64,000 nt of DNA from Variovorax sp. 770b2 (GTDB lineage Bacteria; Pseudomonadota; Gammaproteobacteria; Burkholderiales; Burkholderiaceae_C), in the NCBI RefSeq assembly GCF_900115685.1, contig NZ_FOXJ01000003.1, forward strand, positions 62,001 to 126,000, given 5' to 3'. A program made the position numbers and the translations under genes. The notes below the pieces were generated by a model that saw only the letters and a program-made list of their open reading frames with translations, was not told where the DNA came from and did no database searches. Positions 58,428 through 64,000 of the stretch are shown piece by piece. Each line of letters begins with the position of its first letter. Position 1 is the stretch's first letter.

Positions 58428-59528
58428 TCAACGCGTCACGCGGCCCTGCACGCCATCGACCAGCCAGTTCATCTTCAGGATCTGCTCGTCGCTCAGTTGG
58501 GACCCCTTGGCGATCACGACGTGGCCCTCGTTGTCGCGCACATCGGCCGCCACCGCGCGAAACGGCTGCAGCTTGCCGGCCGCGATGTCCTGCTGCCGCG
58601 CCAGCACTTCCTGCTGCACGGCCTTGGGCACCTTGGTGCCGAAGTCGCCGACGCGGATCATTCCTTCCTTCACGCCGCCCCAGAGGTTGCCGCTCTTCCA
58701 GGTGCCATCGAGCACCGCCTTCGCGCGCTGCGTGTAGTAGCCGCCCCACTGGTGCGTGACCGCGACGATCTGCGCATCGGGCGCGATCTTGCGCATGTCG
58801 GAGTGGTACGCAATGGCCATCTTTCCGCGCTCCTGCGCCGCGGCCATCACGGCGGTGGAGCCGGTGTGAAAGGCGACGACGTCGGCGTTCTGGTTGAAGA
58901 GCGCCATCGCCGCGTCGCGCTCCCTGGGTGGATCGAACCACTCGTTGAGCCACACCACGGCGACCTTCGCATTCGGGTTCACCGAGCGCATGCCCAGGGT
59001 GAACGCGTTGATGCCCTGCAGCACCTCGGGAATCGGAAAGCCCGCCACGTAGCCCGCCACATTCGTCTTCGTCATGCGCCCGGCCGCGATGCCCGCGAGA
59101 TAGCGGCCTTCGTAGTAGCGCGCATTCGCGGTCGCCACGTTGGCCGCGGGCTTGTAGCCCGTGATCGACTCGAACTTCACATCGGGAAAATCGCGCGCCA
59201 CCTTGAGCGTCGGTTCCATGTAGCCGAAGCTGGGCGTGAAGATGAGCTGGTTGCCCTGCTGCGCGAGGTCGCGGATCACGCGTTCGGCATCGGCCCCTTC
59301 GGCCACGTTCTCCACGAAGGTGGTCTTCACCCTCGCCCCGAGCGCCGCCTCGACGGCCTTGCGGCCCTCTTCATGCTGGCGCACCCAGCCGGCATCGGTG
59401 ACCGGCGTGACGTAGACGAAGCCGATCTTCAGCGGTTTCGTCGAAGCCTGCGTCTGCGAAAAAGCGGGAGATAAAAAACAGGCGGCCGCCCACGCCAGAA
59501 CGGCGCGGCCCGCGAGGTTTTTGTACAT
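58428..59528 (-). CDS. BMP-family ABC transporter substrate-binding protein
   Basis: The product is 366 residues with a signal peptide (RAVLAWAAACFLSPAFSQ). The BMP/PnrA-like domain follows: IGFVYVTPVTDAGWVRQHEEGR, IRDLAQQGNQLIFTPSFGYM, FPDVKFESITGYK, YYEGRYLAGIAAGRMTKTNVAGYVAGFPIPEV and DVVAFHTGSTAVMAAAQE. Such proteins bind purine nucleosides or bases and feed an ABC importer, which is not in the window. A guanine deaminase gene nearby fits purine use. A terminator lies just upstream. Confidence 0.93.
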   Translation of the reverse strand: MYKNLAGRAVLAWAAACFLSPAFSQTQASTKPLKIGFVYVTPVTDAGWVRQHEEGRKAVEAALGARVKTTFVENVAEGADAERVIRDLAQQGNQLIFTPSFGYMEPTLKVARDFPDVKFESITGYKPAANVATANARYYEGRYLAGIAAGRMTKTNVAGYVAGFPIPEVLQGINAFTLGMRSVNPNAKVAVVWLNEWFDPPRERDAAMALFNQNADVVAFHTGSTAVMAAAQERGKMAIAYHSDMRKIAPDAQIVAVTHQWGGYYTQRAKAVLDGTWKSGNLWGGVKEGMIRVGDFGTKVPKAVQQEVLARQQDIAAGKLQPFRAVAADVRDNEGHVVIAKGSQLSDEQILKMNWLVDGVQGRVTR

Positions 59529-59557
59529 GGTGGTCCTCTACATGGCCCCGGAAAAGC

Positions 59558-59593
59558 AAAAACCCGCAGCCGGCCGGGACGCCCAACTGCGGG
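59558..59593 (-). terminator. Intrinsic terminator of the SDR gene at 59618
   Basis: On the minus strand CCCGCAG (59593-59587) pairs with CTGCGGG (59569-59563) over a 17-base loop and is followed by five T (59562-59558). It lies 24 bp after the SDR stop and 30 bp before the BMP gene start. Confidence 0.65.
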
Positions 59594-59617
59594 GTGCGGA
59601 TTTTAGTGCGACCGTTT

Positions 59618-60454
59618 TCAGGCGACTGCGGCTGCCTCTGCGTTCGCGCCCTTCACGCCCTTCACGCCATAGCGCGAAGCAGGCACCGAGCTGGAAATCC
59701 GGCCCGACATGGCACGCCGCGCCGCATCGAAAGCGTCCCACTCGTCCTGGCTCGGCAGCGACGGGATCGTGACCTTCTCGCCCTGGTCGAGCCCCGCGAG
59801 CGCTGCATCGACCAGGTCTTCGGCGGTCATGACGATCGCGCTGGGCAGGTGCTGCACCGGCAGGCCGGCAATGCCCCAGAACTCGGTGGCCGTGGCGCCC
59901 GGCAGCACGGCCTGCACGCGCACGCCCTTCTCGCCCAGCTCGTGCTGCAGCGACTGGCTGAACGCGAGCACGAAGGCCTTGCTGCCGCCGTACACGCCGT
60001 TGAGCGTTTCGGGCGAGACCGCCACGATGGACGCGATGTTCACGAGGGTTCCCGCGCCCCGCGCCACGAAGCCCGGCACGGCCGCATAAGTAAGGCGTGT
60101 GAGCGCATTCACGTTGATCGCGATCATCTCTTCCATCTTCTCGATGTCCGAGGCGAGCAGCGGCGCGGTGGCGCCGACGCCGGCGTTGTTCACCAGCAGC
60201 GTGAGGTCGCGATTGGTGCGGATGGCGGCTTCGACGCGCGCGATGTCTTTCTTTTCCGTGAGGTCGGCGGCGATCGTCTCGATCTTGCGGCCCGTCTCGG
60301 CCGTGAGCTTCGCGGCCAGCGCCTGCAGGCGCTCGTGATTCCGCGCGACCAGCACGAGGTCGAAGCCGCGGCGGGCGAGCCGGTCGGCGTAGATGGCGCC
60401 GATGCCTGAAGAAGCGCCGGTGATGAGGGCGGTGCCCTTGGGTGTAGCAGTCAT
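59618..60454 (-). CDS. SDR-family oxidoreductase
   Basis: The product is 278 residues. The NAD(P) motif is ITGASSGIGAIYADRL, the structural motif is LLVNNAGVGATAP and the catalytic region is NIASIV with YGGSKAFVLAFSQ (Tyr and Lys present). The C-terminal 30 residues extend beyond the classical domain. It resembles DltE/YdfG-like dehydrogenases of unknown substrate. AAAGGA lies 9 bases before the ATG. The GlxA-like gene lies upstream on the same strand. Confidence 0.92.
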   Translation of the reverse strand: MTATPKGTALITGASSGIGAIYADRLARRGFDLVLVARNHERLQALAAKLTAETGRKIETIAADLTEKKDIARVEAAIRTNRDLTLLVNNAGVGATAPLLASDIEKMEEMIAINVNALTRLTYAAVPGFVARGAGTLVNIASIVAVSPETLNGVYGGSKAFVLAFSQSLQHELGEKGVRVQAVLPGATATEFWGIAGLPVQHLPSAIVMTAEDLVDAALAGLDQGEKVTIPSLPSQDEWDAFDAARRAMSGRISSSVPASRYGVKGVKGANAEAAAVA

Positions 60455-60507
60455 TGGAGGTTCCTTTGGAAGCCGCGTGGTTGCGGCGTGAAGGGAAGTT
60501 TCCTCCG

Positions 60508-60531
60508 TCAGTGCGATGGCGTAAATGTCAT
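60508..60531 (-). other. Seven-codon reading frame with a strong ribosome site
   Basis: Between the GlxA-like stop and the SDR start, AAGGAGG (60543-60537) stands five bases before an ATG that opens a frame of only seven codons (MTFTPSH) and a stop. It could be a leader peptide in the SDR 5' region or a chance match. The ribosome site is the strongest in this neighbourhood. Confidence 0.35.
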
Positions 60532-60543
60532 ATAAACCTCCTT

Positions 60544-61494
60544 TTATGCCACCTCCGCAACCTGCCTCGCCACCCGTCGCACGGCCTGCGGCGGCTGGCC
60601 CAGCGTGCGAAGGAACGCGCGGCGCATGCGCTCGGGATCGCCGAAGCCCGTTTCATCGGCCACGACGTTCAGCGCCAGCGCGCCCGCATCGATCAGCGCC
60701 TTCGCCGCCTCCACGCGCAGGTGCTCGACGGCCTGCGCGGGCGACTGGCCGGTTTCCGACTTGAAGGCGCGGCTGAACTGGCGCGGGCTCAGGTGCGCCA
60801 CCTCGGCGAGGTCTTCGACCGAGAGCGCGTCGCGCAGGTTGGCACGCGCGTGCACCAGCGCCTGCTGGATGCGGTCGGACTTGGGTTCGAGTTCGAGCAG
60901 CGCCGAGTACTGCGACTGCCCGCCCGCCCTGCGGTGGTACACGACGAGCTTTTTCGCGATCAGGCGCGCCACGTCGACGCCCAGGTCCTGCTCCACCAGC
61001 GCCAGCATCAGGTCGATGCCCGCCGTCATGCCGGCCGAGGTCCAGAGCGCACCGTCGTTGATGAAGATGCGGTCGGGCTGCACCATGGCGAGCGGGTGGC
61101 GCTTCTGCAGCTCCTGCGCGAAGGCCCAGTGCGTGGTCACGCGCCGGCCGTCGAGCAGGCCCGCATCGGCCAGCCCGAAGGCGCCGGTGCAGATGCTCGC
61201 GAGCCGGCGCGAACTGCGCCCGCCCGCGCGCAGCATCTTGCACAGGGTGTCGGAGGTGGGCTCCACGGTGAGTGCGCCGGTCATCACCAGCGTGTCGAAC
61301 TTCGAGGCGGTGAACCGTTTGGTGTCGACGTCGATGCCGATCGAGCTGGGCACCACGCCCCCGGTTTCGGACAGCAGTTCTACCTTGTAGACAGGTTTGC
61401 CCAGTTGCTGGTTCGCCAGCTCGAAGGCGGCGAGAGCCGCGAGATCCAGGATCTGGAAGCCCGGAAAAACGACGACGGCGATGCGTTTCTGCAT
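60544..61494 (-). CDS. GlxA/FtrA-type AraC regulator with DJ-1/PfpI domain
   Basis: The product is 316 residues. The N-terminal half is a DJ-1/PfpI (class I glutamine amidotransferase-like) domain, with the nucleophile-elbow cysteine in SICTGAFGLADAGLLDGRRVTTHW. The C-terminal AraC domain has LSVEDLAEVAHLSPRQFSRAFKSETGQSPAQAVEHLRVEAAK. Such regulators respond to small molecules such as glycine betaine or carnitine. It is divergent from iorAB across 105 bp with a perfect inverted repeat, so it probably controls iorAB, and perhaps the SDR downstream. Confidence 0.93.
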   Translation of the reverse strand: MQKRIAVVVFPGFQILDLAALAAFELANQQLGKPVYKVELLSETGGVVPSSIGIDVDTKRFTASKFDTLVMTGALTVEPTSDTLCKMLRAGGRSSRRLASICTGAFGLADAGLLDGRRVTTHWAFAQELQKRHPLAMVQPDRIFINDGALWTSAGMTAGIDLMLALVEQDLGVDVARLIAKKLVVYHRRAGGQSQYSALLELEPKSDRIQQALVHARANLRDALSVEDLAEVAHLSPRQFSRAFKSETGQSPAQAVEHLRVEAAKALIDAGALALNVVADETGFGDPERMRRAFLRTLGQPPQAVRRVARQVAEVA

Positions 61495-61514
61495 GATGTC
61501 CTGAAAAGAGGTAA

Positions 61515-61534
61515 TTTCGACATTCCAGTCGAAA
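61515..61534. promoter_or_regulatory. Operator candidate between the GlxA-like gene and iorAB
   Basis: TTTCGAC (61515-61521) and GTCGAAA (61528-61534) are perfect seven-base arms around ATTCCA. An outer GATGTC (61495) and GACATC (61543) pair flanks them. It sits 21 bp from the GlxA-like start and 66 bp before iorA. Confidence 0.6.
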
Positions 61535-61599
61535 GGCTACGTGACATCCTCCGACCGGTCAACCAGCCGTCCCACGCGGCGCCACAAGAAAGAAGCTCT

Positions 61600-62082
61600 A
61601 TGAAAGTCAATGGAATCGAGCGCCCGCTCGACGTCGACGGCGACACGCCCGTGCTCTGGGTGCTGCGCGACGTGCTCGGCATGACGGGCACCAAGTTCGG
61701 CTGCGGCCTCGGAATGTGCGGGGCCTGCACGGTGCACATCGACGGCGTGGCCACGCGCTCGTGCATCACGCCCGTCGAATCGGTGGCCAACGCCAACGTG
61801 AGCACCATCGAGTCGCTCGCGGGCACACGCGTCGGGCGCGCACTGCAGAAGGCCTGGCTCGACCTGGACGTCGTGCAATGCGGCTACTGTCAATCGGGCC
61901 AGTTGATGTCGGCCACGGCCCTCCTGAGCAAGAACACAGCGCCCACCGACGAAGAGATCGACGGCGCCATGAGCGGCAACATCTGCCGATGTGGCACCTA
62001 CGTGCGCATTCGCGCCGGCATCAAGGAAGCGGCACGCGCCCTTTCCGGCAAGACAGCAGCACCAGCAAGGAAGGCGGCCTGA
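61600..62082 (+). CDS. iorA: Isoquinoline 1-oxidoreductase-type [2Fe-2S] subunit
   Basis: The product is 160 residues. The plant-type ferredoxin centre is CGLGMCGACTV with C35, C40, C43 and C55, followed by the second [2Fe-2S] domain (VQCGYCQSGQLM and GNICRCGTY). The layout is that of IorA, the small subunit of isoquinoline 1-oxidoreductase-like molybdenum hydroxylases. It has no export signal of its own; the large subunit carries the Tat signal. It is followed one base later by iorB. Confidence 0.93.
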   Translation: MKVNGIERPLDVDGDTPVLWVLRDVLGMTGTKFGCGLGMCGACTVHIDGVATRSCITPVESVANANVSTIESLAGTRVGRALQKAWLDLDVVQCGYCQSGQLMSATALLSKNTAPTDEEIDGAMSGNICRCGTYVRIRAGIKEAARALSGKTAAPARKAA

Positions 62083-62083
62083 C

Positions 62084-64000
62084 ATGATCTTCGACCGACT
62101 GACACCCCCTGAAGCCGACGCCGCGCTGTCGCGCCGCGGCTTTCTCTCGGTGGGCGCCGCGCTGGGCGGCGGCCTGCTCATCGGCGTGGGCCTCGGCGCC
62201 GCGCCTTCCACGGCCGATGCGGCCGGCACGACCAGCGCGGCCGGCCCCACCCTTGCGCCATGGGCACCCAATGCCTTCGTGCGCATCGCTCCCGATGGCC
62301 AGGTGACCGTGGTCATGGGCTTCATCGAAATGGGCCAGGGCACGTACACGAGCATCCCGATGCTCATTGCCGAAGAGCTGGAGATCGACCTGGCCAGCGT
62401 GCGCCTCGAACACGCGCCGCCGAGCGACAAGCTCTATGGCAACCCGCTGCTGGGCTTCCAGGTGACGGGCGGCTCCACCACGATCCGCGGGGCCTACGAG
62501 CCGATGCGGCGCGCCGGTGCCACGGCCCGCACGGTGCTCGTGCAGGCGGCGGCGCAACGCTGGCGTGTCGAGCCGGCCTCGTGCCGCGCCGTGCGTGGCG
62601 AAGTGGTCCACGCCGCGAGCGGACGCCGCCTCAAATACGGCGCGCTGGTCGCCGATGCGGCGAAGCTCCCCGTGCCCGAGAAGGTCGAACTCAAGCCGCA
62701 AGCCGACTTCAAGCTGATCGGCACCGCCGCCAGGCGCCTGGATACACCCGCCAAGGTGAACGGCACCGCGATGTACGGCATCGATGCGCGCGTGCCCGGC
62801 ATGAAGGTCGCCACGCTGAAGCAGTCGCCAGTCTTCGGTGGGCGCGTGCGCAGCATCGACGACGCCGCGGCGCTGAAGGTGCGCGGCGTGCGCCAGGTCG
62901 TGCGCCTGGACGACTGCGTGGCCGTCGTCGCCGACCACATGGGTGCGGCAAAGAAGGGCCTTGCCGCCCTGGTCGTCGAATGGGACGACGGCGCCAACGC
63001 CAAGGTGAGCACGGAAAGCATCGTGCAGGCAATGGCCCAGGCCTCGCAGAAGCAGGGCGCGGTCGTGCGCAAGGAAGGCGACAACGCCAAGGCCATGGCC
63101 GGCGCGGCGCAGCGCCTGGAGGCGGTCTACGAGGTGCCCTTCCTGGTCCATGCGGCGATGGAGCCGCTGAACTGCACCGTGCACGTGCGCAAGGACAGCT
63201 GCGAGGTGTGGGTCGGCACGCAGGTGCTCACGCGCGCGCAGGCCGCGGCCGCTGCGGTCACGGGCCTGCCGGTGGAGAAGGTGACGGTGCACAACCACCT
63301 GCTGGGCGGCGGCTTCGGCCGGCGGCTGGAGGTCGACAGCATCACGCGCGCCGTGCAGATCGCGCAGAAGGTCGACGGCCCCGTCAAGGTGATCTGGACG
63401 CGGGAAGAAGACACGCAGCACGACATGTACCGCCCCTACTTCTACGACCGCGTGAGCGCCGGCCTCGATGCCGAGGGCAAGCCCGTCGCATGGAGCCACC
63501 GCATCACCGGCTCCTCGATCCTCAAGCGCTGGCTGCCGCCGGCCTACAACAACAACTTCGATCCCGAGACCATCGACGGCGCCGAGAAACCGCCCTACGC
63601 GCTGCCGAACATCCTGGTCGACTACGTGAACCACGAGCCGCCGGTGCCCACCGCGTTCTGGCGCGGCGTGGGGCCGACGCACAACGTCTTCGTGGTCGAG
63701 AGCTTCATCGACGAACTCGCGGCCGCCGCGAAGGCCGACCCCGTCGCCTTCCGCACCGCGCTGCTCGCGCAGAACCCGCGCGCGCTGGCGGTGCTCAAGC
63801 TCGCTGCCGAAAAGTCCGGCTGGGGCCAGCCCCTTCCCGCGGGCCAGGGGCGCGGCGTGTCGGTGCAGTTCGCCTTCGGCACCTTCATGGCGCTGGTGGT
63901 GGATGCGGAGGTCGCCAAGTCGGGCGACGTGAACGTCAAGCGCGTGGTCTGCGCGCTCGATGCGGGCGTGATCGTCAACCCCGACACCGTGCAGGCGCAG
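62084..64000 (+). CDS. iorB: Isoquinoline 1-oxidoreductase-type molybdenum subunit (5' part)
   Basis: The frame starts at 62084 and runs off the right edge, giving 639 residues of about 740. A Tat signal (SRRGFLSVGAALGGGLLIG) leads. Molybdopterin features follow: GFIEMGQGTYTSIPMLIAEEL, FQVTGGSTTIRGAYEPMRRAG, KVNGTAMYGIDARVPGM, LLGGGFGRRLEVD and AFWRGVGPTHNVFVVESFIDELA. The C-terminal glutamate motif is beyond the window. Such enzymes hydroxylate N-heterocycles or oxidise aldehydes in the periplasm, and they lack a FAD subunit, which fits the absence of one here. Confidence 0.93.
   Translation, partial: MIFDRLTPPEADAALSRRGFLSVGAALGGGLLIGVGLGAAPSTADAAGTTSAAGPTLAPWAPNAFVRIAPDGQVTVVMGFIEMGQGTYTSIPMLIAEELEIDLASVRLEHAPPSDKLYGNPLLGFQVTGGSTTIRGAYEPMRRAGATARTVLVQAAAQRWRVEPASCRAVRGEVVHAASGRRLKYGALVADAAKLPVPEKVELKPQADFKLIGTAARRLDTPAKVNGTAMYGIDARVPGMKVATLKQSPVFGGRVRSIDDAAALKVRGVRQVVRLDDCVAVVADHMGAAKKGLAALVVEWDDGANAKVSTESIVQAMAQASQKQGAVVRKEGDNAKAMAGAAQRLEAVYEVPFLVHAAMEPLNCTVHVRKDSCEVWVGTQVLTRAQAAAAAVTGLPVEKVTVHNHLLGGGFGRRLEVDSITRAVQIAQKVDGPVKVIWTREEDTQHDMYRPYFYDRVSAGLDAEGKPVAWSHRITGSSILKRWLPPAYNNNFDPETIDGAEKPPYALPNILVDYVNHEPPVPTAFWRGVGPTHNVFVVESFIDELAAAAKADPVAFRTALLAQNPRALAVLKLAAEKSGWGQPLPAGQGRGVSVQFAFGTFMALVVDAEVAKSGDVNVKRVVCALDAGVIVNPDTVQAQ

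Noticed and set aside
59529..59617. Purine riboswitch upstream of the BMP-type binding protein
   Set aside because: The only structure is a GC stem followed by a T run close to the previous gene's stop, which is a terminator; no conserved riboswitch core was seen.
1..64000. CRISPR arrays, tRNA or rRNA genes, insertion sequences, prophage
   Set aside because: No spaced repeat array, no tRNA-like cloverleaf or rRNA segment, and no transposase or integrase motif was seen in any frame.

Overview
The window is a GC-rich, densely coded chromosomal segment that looks like a member of the Comamonadaceae and most resembles Variovorax. That placement is an inference from codon and GC bias and gene content: PaoABC and IorAB molybdo-oxidoreductases, sulfonate-type ABC transporters, DUF899 and AHSA1 stress genes, and many LysR, MocR and AraC regulators. 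I found no rRNA, tRNA, insertion sequence, prophage or CRISPR array, and no gene-free stretch longer than about 215 bp.

Layout. 1-3156: the end of a peptide-type ABC ATPase, an amidohydrolase and a CobW-type GTPase, translationally coupled. 3209-4081: an acetyltransferase and an NTF2-like protein. 4141-9127: paoABC with a divergent LysR gene. 9159-12380: a small secreted protein, a TPR-like/HTH regulator, a propeller protein and a DUF899 protein. 12395-18284: membrane proteins, a hydrolase, a divergent MerR/methyltransferase pair, small proteins and a phospholipase-D-type cardiolipin synthase. 18373-25696: small accessory genes (GIY-YIG, XRE, DUF4259, AHSA1, GFA, an ArsC-like protein without its catalytic cysteine, DUF1801, DUF3883). 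25726-30805: an unusual minus-strand operon with a CNNM/CorC-type transporter, a zinc-ribbon kinase-like protein, a VWA protein, a diverged adenylosuccinate-synthetase paralog and a frameshifted membrane protein, divergent from apaH. 31703-38513: an M20 peptidase with LysR, an acetyltransferase with MocR, a LuxR solo and an AraC regulator. 38529-51150: a large organosulfur locus. 51220-56840: rhlE, ypfJ, dcd, guaD and a propeller pseudogene. 56837-61494: SDR and LysR genes, a BMP-type binding protein, a second SDR and a GlxA-like regulator. 61600-64000: iorA and the start of iorB.

How the genes may work together. The organosulfur locus combines an ABC importer, four different periplasmic binding proteins, an SsuD-like and a DszC-like flavin monooxygenase, a class II aldolase, a thiol-dioxygenase-like cupin, a four-domain rhodanese and a membrane cytochrome c. 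It reads as uptake and oxidative desulfonation of an unidentified organosulfur compound. The two molybdenum hydroxylases (paoABC, iorAB) are each divergent from a regulator gene. The VWA / kinase-like / PurA-like operon is the best candidate for an undescribed system: a nucleotide-ligase fold with altered substrate motifs sits in one transcription unit with a MIDAS domain and a zinc-ribbon kinase-like protein.

Sequence-level oddities include a 25-bp element shared by the DUF899 and AHSA1 promoters, an 11-bp tandem duplication that breaks one gene, a G-run frameshift in another, and several perfect operator-like inverted repeats between divergent regulator/target pairs.
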